From positions 1 through 64,000 of the forward strand of contig JBMHBX010000067.1 in NCBI GenBank assembly GCA_049890215.1: a stretch of DNA of 64,000 nt, in the 5' to 3' direction. Position 1 is the stretch's first letter; every line of letters begins with the position of its first letter. The notes below the pieces were generated by a model, which had not been told where the DNA came from, made no database searches, and saw only the letters and a list, made by a program, of their open reading frames with translations. Shown in pieces: positions 8,881 through 17,883 of the stretch. This stretch comes from UBA685 sp049890215 (GTDB lineage Bacteria; Pseudomonadota; Alphaproteobacteria; Puniceispirillales; Puniceispirillaceae). The translations under genes and the position numbers were made by a program.

Positions 8881-10272
8881 ATGGCAGGTATTTTTGGAAC
8901 AGACGGGGTGCGCGCACGTATCAATACAGGGCCGATGCGGGCTGAATCTGTTGTGCGTTTGGCGCTCGCTGCCGGCAGATGGTTTGTTGATCATATTGGT
9001 GATTCATCTGGCGCGGCGCCTTTGGTTGTCATTGGTAAAGATACAAGGCTCTCTGGCTATATGCTTGAATCAGCGCTTGTTGCAGGTTTCTCGTCCATTG
9101 GTATGGAATGCCGCCTGTTAGGGCCTATTCCAACGGCGACTGTTTCTATGATGACACAGTCACTTGGGGCCCATCTTGGTGTGATGATTTCAGCCAGTCA
9201 TAATCCGCATTATGATAATGGAATCAAATTATTCGGACCGGACGGCAAGAAACTTGATGACAATATAGAGCTTGAGATTAGCCAGTTAATGCAAGGGTCA
9301 ATCGCTCTGGCAGAAGCAGAGGATATGGGTCGTGTGCGCCGTATCCTTGAGACCAGTGATATTTATGTGGAAAATGCGGTTCAGACTGTCACAGGTAAGA
9401 CACCTTTTGCCGGTTTGAAAGTGGTTGTTGATTGTGCAAATGGCGCGGCCTATATGACAGCGCCCAAGACTCTTACCGCTCTTGGGGCAGATGTGATTTG
9501 CCTTCATAACACCCCCGATGGTCTCAATATCAATGAAAATTGCGGGGCAGTTCACCCGCAAGCTATGGCCAAGGCGGTTGTGGCACATGGCGCTGATTTG
9601 GGGATTGCCCTTGATGGGGATGCTGACAGATTGATTCTGGCAGATGAGACAGGCCTTATCCATGATGGTGATAAAGTCCTAGCGGTGATTGCCAGTGCTA
9701 TGAAGCAGGCAGGCACCCTCAGAGGGGCTGTGGTTGGCACTTTGATGTCAAATCTTGGCCTTGAGAGATTTCTGAAAAGTCAGGATATCGCTTTTGCCCG
9801 TGCCAAAGTCGGGGACAGATATATCCTGCAAATGCTGGATGGCACGGACGCTGATAAAGGTGAGGGCGGCAATCTGGGTGGTGAGAATTCAGGTCATATT
9901 CTCATGCCTGATCTGATTGCCTCCGGAGATGGCCTCATTGCAGCACTGCAGGTGATCTCTGCCAAGGTGGCACAAGACAAACCAATGAGTGACATTCTGG
10001 GGCTATATGAGCCTGTGCCACAGAAATTGGTGAACCTGCCTGATATGGATAAACGGATTCTGGATGATGATGAGATCACCTCACTTGTCGCAGATCTAAC
10101 AGAAAAATTTGCAGGTGAGGGACGTATCTTACTGCGTCCGTCCGGCACAGAGAATTTGATTAGGGTTATGGTAGAAGCCACTGACGAGGTGATGTTAACA
10201 CAGGTGATAGACAGGCTTGTTCACACCCTCTCAGAGGTGAATCAGCGCTATACTGAGGCTGAATCTGCCTGA
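8881..10272 (+). CDS. glmM: Phosphoglucosamine mutase GlmM
   Basis: GlmM converts glucosamine-6-phosphate to glucosamine-1-phosphate for UDP-GlcNAc, feeding the peptidoglycan and lipid A pathways encoded further along. The N-terminus MAGIFGTDGVR is typical. The phosphoserine loop SASHNP is at 104-109 (catalytic Ser106) and the metal-binding DGDADR at 245-250. The C-terminal phosphate-binding RPSGTEN is present. The 11-base start region ATGGCAGGTAT is duplicated 17 bases upstream in another frame, so the downstream copy is the true start. Confidence 0.97.
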   Translation: MAGIFGTDGVRARINTGPMRAESVVRLALAAGRWFVDHIGDSSGAAPLVVIGKDTRLSGYMLESALVAGFSSIGMECRLLGPIPTATVSMMTQSLGAHLGVMISASHNPHYDNGIKLFGPDGKKLDDNIELEISQLMQGSIALAEAEDMGRVRRILETSDIYVENAVQTVTGKTPFAGLKVVVDCANGAAYMTAPKTLTALGADVICLHNTPDGLNINENCGAVHPQAMAKAVVAHGADLGIALDGDADRLILADETGLIHDGDKVLAVIASAMKQAGTLRGAVVGTLMSNLGLERFLKSQDIAFARAKVGDRYILQMLDGTDADKGEGGNLGGENSGHILMPDLIASGDGLIAALQVISAKVAQDKPMSDILGLYEPVPQKLVNLPDMDKRILDDDEITSLVADLTEKFAGEGRILLRPSGTENLIRVMVEATDEVMLTQVIDRLVHTLSEVNQRYTEAESA

Positions 10273-10307
10273 ATTTAAGTCAAATTAAAAAATTTTATGT
10301 CGGTTAC

Positions 10308-10335
10308 TTGACATTTTGTGAGGCGTAATTATTTT
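10308..10335 (+). promoter_or_regulatory. Candidate promoter for serC-serA
   Basis: A perfect TTGACA box, 16 bases, then TATTTT (4 of 6 to consensus), in the glmM-serC gap. It would start transcription near 10342, at or just inside the leader structure described next. Confidence 0.45.
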
Positions 10336-10383
10336 CCTCAGTGGGTCGCCATCCCCCAACGGATGGTCACATTACTGATGAGG
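10336..10383 (+). ncRNA. serC-motif-like leader RNA enclosing the serC ribosome binding site
   Basis: An inner hairpin GCCATCC / GGATGGT (10348-10354 with 10361-10367) sits within an outer pairing of CCTCA (10336-10340) with TGAGG (10379-10383). TGAGG is the Shine-Dalgarno region of serC. A conserved 'serC motif' RNA upstream of serC in alphaproteobacteria is established knowledge. I match it here by position and by this fold, not by a covariance search. The outer stem would hide the ribosome binding site, suggesting translational control of serine synthesis. The best promoter would start within the outer 5' arm, so its role may depend on the actual start site. Confidence 0.55.
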
Positions 10384-10389
10384 TCTATT

Positions 10390-11574
10390 ATGCAGATCCT
10401 GCAACCGGCGGTTAAACCGTCTAGCGCGCGCTTTTCTTCTGGTCCAACCAAGAAGTATCCCGGCTGGCACCTCTCTCACCTTGACGACACCCATCTTGGC
10501 AGGTCACACCGCGCCAAGAATCCCAAAGCTTCCCTGACATCAGCGATTGACCGCATGGCGCACCTTCTTGGTCTGCCTGAAGGTTATCGTCTTGGCATTG
10601 TGCCTGGTTCTGATACCGGGGCAGTTGAAATGATCATGTGGTCATTATTGGGTCAAAGAGGGGTCGATATCCTTGCGTGGGAGTCCTTTGGCAAAACCTG
10701 GGTAAATGACGCCACACAACAATTACAACTTGATGATTTGCGTCTTATCGAAGCTGATTGGGGCGCATTGCCCGCACTTGATAAGATTGATTTTGATCGA
10801 GACGTCCTGTTTACCTGGAATGGCACCACATCAGGTGTGCGTCTGACAGATGGTGATTTTATTCCGGCAGACAGGCAGGGGCTGACCATCGCAGATGCGA
10901 CTTCTGCCTGCTTTGCTATGGATTTGCCATGGGACAAGATTGATATCGCGACTTTTAGCTGGCAGAAATCGCTTGGCGGTGAAGGCGGGCATGGGGTGAT
11001 TATCTTATCGCCGCGTGCCGTAGAACGTCTTGAATCTCAGCCTGCGCCGAGAGGGTTGCCAAAGATCTTTCAATTGACCAAAAAAGGCAAATTAATCGAA
11101 GGCATATTCAGAGGTGATACCATCAACACCCCTTCAATGCTGGCAGTTGCTGATTTGCATCTGGCACTTGACTGGGCAGAATCTATTGGCGGCTTGCCTG
11201 CCCTGATTGCCCGGTCAGACAAATCTCTCGCAACAATCGCACAATGGGTGGATAGGACAAGCTGGGTTGATTTTCTGGCCATAGAGCCGGAAACCAGATC
11301 AAATACCTCAGTGTGCCTGAAATTGGTTGCCCCGGAAGTGCTGGCACTTGGCCAGAGTGATCAGGCAGCTTTTGCCAAACAGATGGTCTCTTTGCTGGCC
11401 GAGATGGATATCGCTTATGATATTGGGGCCTATCGCACGGCGCCTGCAGGTTTGCGTATCTGGGCAGGCCCCACGGTTGAGCCAGATGATATCGCAGCGC
11501 TTCTGCCATGGCTTGATTGGGCATTTGCCATTACCAAAGATGATTTTATGAAAAAGGAGGCACAAGATGCCTAA
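10390..11574 (+). CDS. serC: Phosphoserine aminotransferase (alphaproteobacterial type)
   Basis: SerC transaminates 3-phosphohydroxypyruvate with glutamate to give phosphoserine, using PLP. The PLP lysine is expected at K193 in TFSWQKSLGGEGGHG. SSGPTKKYPGW near the start and the overall layout match the alphaproteobacterial and archaeal-like SerC group rather than the E. coli type. I chose the ATG at 10390 because TGATGAGG lies directly upstream and the upstream in-frame residues look like leader sequence. serA begins 8 bases before the serC stop, so the two enzymes of the serine branch are coupled. Confidence 0.93.
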   Translation: MQILQPAVKPSSARFSSGPTKKYPGWHLSHLDDTHLGRSHRAKNPKASLTSAIDRMAHLLGLPEGYRLGIVPGSDTGAVEMIMWSLLGQRGVDILAWESFGKTWVNDATQQLQLDDLRLIEADWGALPALDKIDFDRDVLFTWNGTTSGVRLTDGDFIPADRQGLTIADATSACFAMDLPWDKIDIATFSWQKSLGGEGGHGVIILSPRAVERLESQPAPRGLPKIFQLTKKGKLIEGIFRGDTINTPSMLAVADLHLALDWAESIGGLPALIARSDKSLATIAQWVDRTSWVDFLAIEPETRSNTSVCLKLVAPEVLALGQSDQAAFAKQMVSLLAEMDIAYDIGAYRTAPAGLRIWAGPTVEPDDIAALLPWLDWAFAITKDDFMKKEAQDA

Positions 11575-13150
11575 AGTGTTAATCAGTGACAAGTTAGCCC
11601 CGGAAGCGGTGGCTATATTCGGAGACAGGGGCGTGGAAGTTGATTTTCGCCCCGGCCTGTCAGCAGAAGAGCTGTCAGAGATCATTGGTGATTATGATGG
11701 TCTTGCCATTAGATCAGCGACCAAAGTGACAGCTGAGCTATTGGCAAAGGCGCCCAATTTGCGCGTCATTGGCAGAGCTGGTATCGGTGTTGATAATGTC
11801 GATGTGCCTGCTGCCACAAAAGCAGGGGTGATTGTAATGAACACCCCTTTCGGCAATTCTGTTACAACAGCTGAACATGCCATTGCTATGATGTTGTCTC
11901 TGACAAGACAAATTCCGCATGCACACAGCTCCACCATTGCAGGAAAGTGGGAAAAATCCAGGTTCATGGGAACAGAAATCTCAGGCAAGCGTCTTGGCAT
12001 TATCGGTTGTGGTAATATCGGGGCCATTGTGGCTGAAAGAGCGCAAGGTTTGAAAATGCGTGTTCTTGGTTTTGACCCGTTCCTGACAGCTGAACGTGCC
12101 AAACAGCTTGGTATTGAAAAAGTAGAGCTGGATGATCTGCTCACCATGGCAGATTTTATTACGCTTCACACTCCTCTGACAGACGGGACCCGCAATATCA
12201 TTTCGGCAGACGCGCTTCAAAAAACGAAAAAAGGGGTGCGGATTATTAATTGTGCGAGAGGCGGGCTTGTTGATGAGGTGGCATTGGCTGCTGCTTTGCA
12301 TTCAGGTCATGTCGCAGGGGCAGCGCTTGATGTATTTGAAAAAGAGCCGGCCCATGAAAATATCCTGTTTGAGGCACCCAATCTGATTGCAACCCCGCAT
12401 TTGGGCGCAAGTACAGTTGAAGCACAAGAAAAAGTCGCTTTGCAGGTGGCAGAACAAATATCAGATTATCTGATGGATGGGGCCGTCAGCAATGCGCTGA
12501 ATATGGCAAGTGTGACGGCAGAAGAGGCACCGATTCTGCAACCTTATATGAATTTGGGACGCCTTTTGGGCGGCTTTTTAGGGCAAATAGATACAGCTGA
12601 TATGAAATCAGTTTGCCTTGAATTTGACGGCAAAGCCTCTCATTTGAATGAGGCACCTGTTCTGGCCTCTACCTTATCTGGTCTGCTTGGGCCAAAGATG
12701 GATTCAGTCAATATGGTGAATGCAGCCTCTGTGGCCTCTGCAAATGGTATTGATGTATCAACTGTTCGTCATGACAGACGTTGTGATTATGAAAGCTTGC
12801 TTCGTGTCACAGTGAGTTTTGAAGGCGGAACAAGAACCATTGCAGGCACATTGGTCGGCGGTAATAAGCCACGCCTTGTCGAAGTGCAGGATATTGCAGT
12901 CGAAGCTGATTTTCCGGAAAATATGTTGTATTTGCGTAATTATGACACGCCTGGTTTCATTGGCGCTCTTGGCAATGTGTTTGGGGATATTGGCCTGAAT
13001 ATTGCAACATTTCATCTTGGTCGTAAGGAAGCTGGCGGTGAGGCCATTGCGCTTGTTGAGGTGGATGGCAAAATCGATAATGACGCATTGGAAAAAGTGC
13101 GCCATCTGAAACAGGTAGTCCGCGCTGACAGATTATCTTTCGCAAGCTAG
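11567..13150 (+). CDS. serA: D-3-phosphoglycerate dehydrogenase
   Basis: SerA catalyses the first step of serine synthesis, oxidising 3-phosphoglycerate with NAD. The NAD-binding GIIGCGNIG, the catalytic arginine in NCARGGLVDE, a glutamate in DVFEKEP and the catalytic histidine in TPHLGAST are all visible. At 527 aa it is the long form, with an intervening domain and a C-terminal ACT domain (from about YLRNYDTPGFIGALGNVF) that could sense serine. It overlaps serC by 8 bases. Confidence 0.97.
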   Translation: MPKVLISDKLAPEAVAIFGDRGVEVDFRPGLSAEELSEIIGDYDGLAIRSATKVTAELLAKAPNLRVIGRAGIGVDNVDVPAATKAGVIVMNTPFGNSVTTAEHAIAMMLSLTRQIPHAHSSTIAGKWEKSRFMGTEISGKRLGIIGCGNIGAIVAERAQGLKMRVLGFDPFLTAERAKQLGIEKVELDDLLTMADFITLHTPLTDGTRNIISADALQKTKKGVRIINCARGGLVDEVALAAALHSGHVAGAALDVFEKEPAHENILFEAPNLIATPHLGASTVEAQEKVALQVAEQISDYLMDGAVSNALNMASVTAEEAPILQPYMNLGRLLGGFLGQIDTADMKSVCLEFDGKASHLNEAPVLASTLSGLLGPKMDSVNMVNAASVASANGIDVSTVRHDRRCDYESLLRVTVSFEGGTRTIAGTLVGGNKPRLVEVQDIAVEADFPENMLYLRNYDTPGFIGALGNVFGDIGLNIATFHLGRKEAGGEAIALVEVDGKIDNDALEKVRHLKQVVRADRLSFAS

Positions 13151-13199
13151 CCATCACGGCTTACTTTGCAAAATGCTATTGGGGCAGGGGTGCCCGGTG

Positions 13200-13227
13200 C
13201 AGGGGTGTTCATCTATGGACACCCCTG
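13200..13227 (+). other. Strong hairpin in the serA-hisZ gap
   Basis: CAGGGGTGTTC pairs with GGACACCCCTG around a 6-base loop. There is no T-run after it, so it is not a standard intrinsic terminator. A second copy of GCAGGGGTG lies just upstream (13184-13192). It could be a terminator of unusual type or an mRNA-stabilising structure after serA. Confidence 0.4.
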
Positions 13228-13250
13228 TCCTCACAGTAGTGCAAGTCTGC

Positions 13251-13279
13251 TTGCTGTTCTGGCTCAAATTTGCTAAATA
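13251..13279 (+). promoter_or_regulatory. Candidate promoter for hisZ-purA
   Basis: TTGCTG, 17 bases, then TAAATA, about 115 bases before the chosen hisZ start. Motif inspection only. Confidence 0.35.
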
Positions 13280-13393
13280 ATCGCAAGTTGATTCCATAAA
13301 GGCGGTTTCCTTTTCCAGTGGATCTCATACTGGGATCAGGCACTTGTTTTTGTGGTAAGCGCAATCACCCGCGATGAAAGTGACAGGCTCATC

Positions 13394-14551
13394 ATGTCTT
13401 TTGATAAAAAATCACCTGAAGATATGCCATCAGCGCTTTTGCCTGCAGGCTTGCAGGATGTGCTTTATCCTCAGGCACAAAATGATGCCAAGGCATCAGA
13501 GATCATCATGGATTGTCTTGCCGCTTTTGGTTATCAGCGTGTGCAACCACCTTTGGTCGAATTTGAAGACAGCCTTCTTGGTGACAAGCTTGGAGCCGCT
13601 TTATCTGATAAAACATTCCGTTTGCTTGACCCTTTATCTCATAAGATGATGGCACTTCGCGCTGATATGACAGCGCAAATTGCCCGCATTTCAGGCTCGC
13701 GCCTTTCTCATATGCCGCGGCCTTTGCGATTGTCTTATTGTGGCAGTGTGATGCGTGTTGTCCCGGACGTTCTGAATCCTGAAAGACAGATGGTTCAGGC
13801 AGGCGCTGAATTAATTGGCAGTAATGATGCGCTTGCCAGTGCTGAGATGGTCAGCCTTGGCGTGCGAGCCTTAAATTTGGCAGGTATTTCAGGCCTGACT
13901 GTTGATATGGGTGTGCCTCATCTGTTTGATCTGATTACCGCTGACTGTGAGGCTGATTTGCAGTCTGATATGGCAGATGCACTGCGTCTGCGTGACAGTG
14001 ATGCCCTTCTTGCATTGGGTCATCCGGCAGCGACTTTATTATCTGATTTATTGCGCGTATCTGGTCAGGATGTGGAGCCTGTCAAAACATTAATGCCACA
14101 ATTATCAAAAGATGCCGCCGTGATGGTGGACACTGTTTTGCATGTGCAGTCTGTTGTTAAATCAATCTGGCCTGATTTGCCGATTACGCTTGATTTGCTG
14201 GACAGACGTGACGGCGATTATCACAAAGGTCTGCATTTTGCGATTTTCAGCGAGGGTCTTCGCGGTGAAATCGCAAGAGGCGGCTCTTATCAGACAGGCT
14301 ATGGAGAAGAGGCAACAGGATTGTCTATTTATATGGAGCGTGTATTGCGTGCATTGCCGGCTGCACCAAAACAAGCTTCTATCTATGTTGCGGCGACAGC
14401 CGGCCTTGGCACCGCTATGGCATTGGCAGAACGTGGCAGGTCTGTGATTATGGGAAGCGAAGGTGTCGATCCCAAAAAACAGGCCCGTGAAATGGGTTGT
14501 GAGTTTATTATTTTGCAGGCAGATGACATGCCGCAGGCGCTGGAAGATTAA
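13394..14551 (+). CDS. hisZ: ATP phosphoribosyltransferase regulatory subunit HisZ
   Basis: HisZ is a histidyl-tRNA synthetase paralogue that assembles with a short-form HisG to make the first enzyme of histidine synthesis. The class II synthetase-like core is seen in LLPAGLQDVLYPQA, the motif-2-like region MALRADMTAQIARI, and GLHFAIFSEGLRGEIARGGSY near the end. No anticodon-binding domain is present, which separates it from HisS. I prefer the ATG at 13394; a GTG 42 bases earlier is possible but adds a non-conserved lead. It lies 12 bases ahead of purA, an arrangement I recall from other alphaproteobacteria. hisG is not in the window. Confidence 0.88.
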   Translation: MSFDKKSPEDMPSALLPAGLQDVLYPQAQNDAKASEIIMDCLAAFGYQRVQPPLVEFEDSLLGDKLGAALSDKTFRLLDPLSHKMMALRADMTAQIARISGSRLSHMPRPLRLSYCGSVMRVVPDVLNPERQMVQAGAELIGSNDALASAEMVSLGVRALNLAGISGLTVDMGVPHLFDLITADCEADLQSDMADALRLRDSDALLALGHPAATLLSDLLRVSGQDVEPVKTLMPQLSKDAAVMVDTVLHVQSVVKSIWPDLPITLDLLDRRDGDYHKGLHFAIFSEGLRGEIARGGSYQTGYGEEATGLSIYMERVLRALPAAPKQASIYVAATAGLGTAMALAERGRSVIMGSEGVDPKKQAREMGCEFIILQADDMPQALED

Positions 14552-14563
14552 AGGGTATATGAC

Positions 14564-15859
14564 ATGACAAATGTAGCGGTTATTGGCTCTCAATGGGGTG
14601 ATGAAGGCAAGGGAAAAATTGTCGACTGGCTGTCTGAGCGTGCTGATCTTGTTGTCCGGTTTCAGGGCGGACATAATGCAGGACATACATTGGTCATTGA
14701 TGGTGTTGAATATAAATTGTCACTCTTGCCATCTGGTATTGTGCGCCCCGGTAAAATATCTGTGATTGGCAATGGGGTGGTTGTTGACCCCGCTGCTTTA
14801 TTATCTGAAATGGCAACCTTGCGTGCTCAGGGGGCTGAGATCACCCCGCAAACTTTTGTGGTATCTGAATCAGTGACCTTAATTTTGCCAATTCATCAAA
14901 TGGTCGATCATGCAAGAGAAGCCATAAGAGGCGCTGATAAAATTGGCACAACAGGCAGAGGTATCGGTCCTGCTTATGAAGATAAGGTGGCGCGGCGCGC
15001 TGTGCGTCTGGCTGATTTGTCTGACTCGCAAGCACTGATGGTCAAGTTACAGGCGCTAACAGATTTTCATAATATATTCCTGAAAGCCGCCGGCGTAGAA
15101 GAAGCAGATGCTGCCTCTATGCATGCAGATTTGATGAAAATGGCGGATGAATTGCTTAGCTATGCCGGGCGCAGCTGGCAGATATTGGGAGACGCAAAAG
15201 CGGCAAGTAAGCGTATCTTATTTGAAGGTGCGCAAGGCATTATGCTTGATATCGACCATGGCACATATCCTTTTGTGACATCATCAAACACGGTTGCAGG
15301 TCAGGCCGCGACAGGGTCCGGTACTGGCCCGACCTCAGTTGGGTTCGTTCTTGGTATCACCAAAGCCTATACCACAAGAGTGGGTTCAGGGCCTTTCCCA
15401 ACAGAAGATTTTGGCGCAGACGGTGACCGTATGGGTGAGCGTGGTCGCGAATTTGGAACTGTGACAGGGCGCAAACGCCGCTGTGGTTGGTTTGATGCTG
15501 TCATGGTACGACAGGCAGGCATGACCGCCGGTATCACGGGTATGGCATTAACAAAGCTTGATGTGCTTGACGGGTTTGAGACTTTGAAAATCTGTGTTGG
15601 CTATGATTTGAATGGCACAAGACTTGATTATTTCCCCGCAGACAGCGCCGCACAAGCAGCCGTCACACCAATTTATGAAGAAATGCCAGGGTGGTCAGAG
15701 ACAACCTATGGTGCGCGGTCATGGGCAGAATTACCTGCCAATGCCATCAAATATATCAGGCGCCTTGAAGAGTTAACAGCTATGCCAGTATCATTGCTGT
15801 CAACAAGCCCTGAGCGTGATGATACGATTTTGGTGCGTGACCCGTTCGGAGATGCGTAA
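14564..15859 (+). CDS. purA: Adenylosuccinate synthetase
   Basis: PurA joins IMP and aspartate using GTP in the AMP branch of purine synthesis. The GTP-binding loop GSQWGDEGKGK is at the N-terminus, followed by FQGGHNAGHT, and later IGTTGRGIGPAYEDK. The length of 431 aa is usual. It converges on rpoH with only two bases between the stop codons, leaving no room for a conventional terminator there. Confidence 0.98.
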   Translation: MTNVAVIGSQWGDEGKGKIVDWLSERADLVVRFQGGHNAGHTLVIDGVEYKLSLLPSGIVRPGKISVIGNGVVVDPAALLSEMATLRAQGAEITPQTFVVSESVTLILPIHQMVDHAREAIRGADKIGTTGRGIGPAYEDKVARRAVRLADLSDSQALMVKLQALTDFHNIFLKAAGVEEADAASMHADLMKMADELLSYAGRSWQILGDAKAASKRILFEGAQGIMLDIDHGTYPFVTSSNTVAGQAATGSGTGPTSVGFVLGITKAYTTRVGSGPFPTEDFGADGDRMGERGREFGTVTGRKRRCGWFDAVMVRQAGMTAGITGMALTKLDVLDGFETLKICVGYDLNGTRLDYFPADSAAQAAVTPIYEEMPGWSETTYGARSWAELPANAIKYIRRLEELTAMPVSLLSTSPERDDTILVRDPFGDA

Positions 15860-15861
15860 GC

Positions 15862-16761
15862 CTAGCCGTCATAAGACAGAAGGTTCAATTCTTCAGCCTT
15901 GTCTCTGACAGCGCTTGCCAGCTTTTCAAAAGCGCGCACTTCGATTTGGCGCACACGTTCGCGGCTGACATTAAATTCATTTGCCAATTCTTCGAGGGTC
16001 AAAGGCGGCTCTGACAGGCGCCGTGCCTCAATAATGCGTTGCTCACGCTCATTCAGCTTAGACATCGCCTCAACCATCAGCGCTTTGCGTGCATCAAATT
16101 CCTCTGTTTCTGCAAAGGTAACTTCCTGATTTGGTGTGCTGTCTTCAAGCCAGTCCTGCCATTCTGTTGCCTGTTCGCCATCTTTGGCGATTGTGGTATT
16201 GAGCGAGTGATCATGGCCTGCCATACGCTGATCCATTGAAATCACATCTGCTTCGGACACATCAAGCGTTTGAGCGATTTCACTCACTTGTTCAGGCTGT
16301 AAATGACCCTGATCGACATCCTGAATTTTATTTTTAAGGCGGCGTAGATTAAAAAACAGCTTTTTCTGGGCAGAGGTTGTGCCAATTTTGACCAGTGACC
16401 AGCTGCGCAAAATATATTCCTGAATGGCAGCTTTAATCCACCACATAGCATAGGTCGCAAGCCGGAATCCTTTTTCAGGCTCAAATTTTTTGACCGCATG
16501 CATCATGCCTAAATTGCCTTCTGAGATCAGATCAGATATTGGCAGCCCATAGCCGCGATAACCCATTGCAATTTTGGCCACAAGGCGCAAATGGCTTGTC
16601 ACCAATTTGTGCGCTGCCTCAACATCACCGCGTTCTTTCCATGATTTGGCAAGACCATATTCTTCGTCCGCCTCAAGCATTGGAAATTGTCTGATTTGTT
16701 CAAGATACCGCGATAAATTACCATCAGGGCTAATCGCGGGGATAACAGCGTTTTTTGACAT
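15862..16761 (-). CDS. rpoH: RNA polymerase heat-shock sigma factor RpoH (sigma32)
   Basis: RpoH directs RNA polymerase to heat-shock promoters. Region 2 includes the core-binding and melting segments (GYRGYGLPISDLISEGNLG; LATYAMWWIKAAIQEYILRS). The RpoH box QKKLFFNLR at 132-140 distinguishes it from other sigma-70 proteins. Region 4.2 holds the helix-turn-helix LEELANEFNVSRERVRQIE. At 299 aa it has normal length and lacks region 1.1. The upstream sequence contains a sigma32-like promoter, suggesting autoregulation. Alphaproteobacteria often have more than one rpoH; only one is visible here. Confidence 0.97.
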   Translation of the reverse strand: MSKNAVIPAISPDGNLSRYLEQIRQFPMLEADEEYGLAKSWKERGDVEAAHKLVTSHLRLVAKIAMGYRGYGLPISDLISEGNLGMMHAVKKFEPEKGFRLATYAMWWIKAAIQEYILRSWSLVKIGTTSAQKKLFFNLRRLKNKIQDVDQGHLQPEQVSEIAQTLDVSEADVISMDQRMAGHDHSLNTTIAKDGEQATEWQDWLEDSTPNQEVTFAETEEFDARKALMVEAMSKLNEREQRIIEARRLSEPPLTLEELANEFNVSRERVRQIEVRAFEKLASAVRDKAEELNLLSYDG

Positions 16762-16841
16762 GCGTTTCTCATCCCTTTATCATTGCCACAAATAATAATA
16801 CCATGACTGACCGTGCAATTCAGCCATTGCCTCTATCATAC

Positions 16842-16871
16842 TATATGGGGATGGCATCTGTCCTTTGCAAG
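16842..16871 (-). promoter_or_regulatory. Sigma32-like promoter upstream of rpoH
   Basis: Read on the minus strand: CTTGCAAA, 13 bases, then CCCCATATA. This is close to the classic CTTGAAA ... CCCCATNT heat-shock promoter and to the CTTG-N17/18 form known in alphaproteobacteria. The start site would be near 16835, about 75 bases before the rpoH ATG. It supports positive self-control of rpoH, as known in Caulobacter. Confidence 0.6.
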
Positions 16872-16881
16872 AGGCCTGCGC

Positions 16882-17883
16882 CTAGACAGCCTTTGCGCGT
16901 CTTTTTATACCTTGTTCAATTTGTGAAATCAGCCCGGTCATATCGGCAGGTAGAGGGCTGTCAAAGTGCATTTGTTGTTTTGTGATGGGGTGTTCAAACC
17001 CTAAATGCGCTGCGTGAAGTGCCTGACGGGCAAAGCCGCGAAGACCGGCAAGAACATCACGGGCAATCTGATCTGGCATTTGGGCAGAACGCAAGGGGTG
17101 TCCATAGACACCATCACCGATAATGCCATATCCCATGGCTGATAAATGCACTCTGATTTGGTGCGTGCGACCTGTTTCAAGAGCGCATTCAAGAAGCGCC
17201 GCAAAAGGTGGCAGGTCACGCAATGTCTGATAATGGGTGATGGCCTCTTTTCCTGTGTCTGTCACCGTCATCTTTTTACGATCATAGCGTGATCGCCCGA
17301 TTGGTTGGTCAATCGTATCAATTCTGTTTGGTGGCAGGCCCCACACAAGCGCATGATAGCGGCGGTCAAGCGCATGTTTGGCAAACATTTTCGATAATTT
17401 AATATGCGCCTTTTCACTTTTGGCCGCCATCATCACGCCAGATGTATCTTTATCAAGGCGGTGAACAATACCAGGGCGCGCCACCCCGCCAATCCCGGAC
17501 AGGCTGTCGCCGCAATGATGCAAAAGCGCATTTACAAGTGTGCCTTCATAAGCGCCGGGGGCCGGATGGACCACCATGCCTGCCGGTTTTTCAAGGACAA
17601 TCAGATGGTCATCTTCGAAATAAATATCAAGAGGGATATTTTCAGGCTGAGGTGTGGCATCCTGAACAGGCGGCAGCGTGACTTCATAACAAGCCCCTGA
17701 TTTGACGCTTGCTGAGGGATCAGTTAATTTGACGCCATCACATGTCAGACTGCCATCTTGTATCAAGGCTTTGAGGCGTGTGCGTGATAACTCAACTTCG
17801 CTTGCTGTGGCAAGAAAACGGTCAAGCCTTTTGCCATTATCTTCTGGCGTGGCGATAATTTGAATAGGGTCTGATTGGTCCAT
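16882..17883 (-). CDS. rluD: Ribosomal large subunit pseudouridine synthase, RluD family
   Basis: RluD-type enzymes convert uridines in helix 69 of 23S rRNA to pseudouridine. An S4-like RNA-binding domain covers about residues 15-75 (GKRLDRFLATASEVELSRTRLKAL region). The catalytic motif HRLDKDTSG is at 141-149 with the nucleophile D144. RTHQIRVHLS is also present. The start ATG shares the palindrome CATG with the start of the divergent gene downstream of it. No clear Shine-Dalgarno precedes it on the minus strand. The specific target cannot be told from RluC or RluA by eye, but length and motifs favour RluD. Confidence 0.9.
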   Translation of the reverse strand: MDQSDPIQIIATPEDNGKRLDRFLATASEVELSRTRLKALIQDGSLTCDGVKLTDPSASVKSGACYEVTLPPVQDATPQPENIPLDIYFEDDHLIVLEKPAGMVVHPAPGAYEGTLVNALLHHCGDSLSGIGGVARPGIVHRLDKDTSGVMMAAKSEKAHIKLSKMFAKHALDRRYHALVWGLPPNRIDTIDQPIGRSRYDRKKMTVTDTGKEAITHYQTLRDLPPFAALLECALETGRTHQIRVHLSAMGYGIIGDGVYGHPLRSAQMPDQIARDVLAGLRGFARQALHAAHLGFEHPITKQQMHFDSPLPADMTGLISQIEQGIKRRAKAV

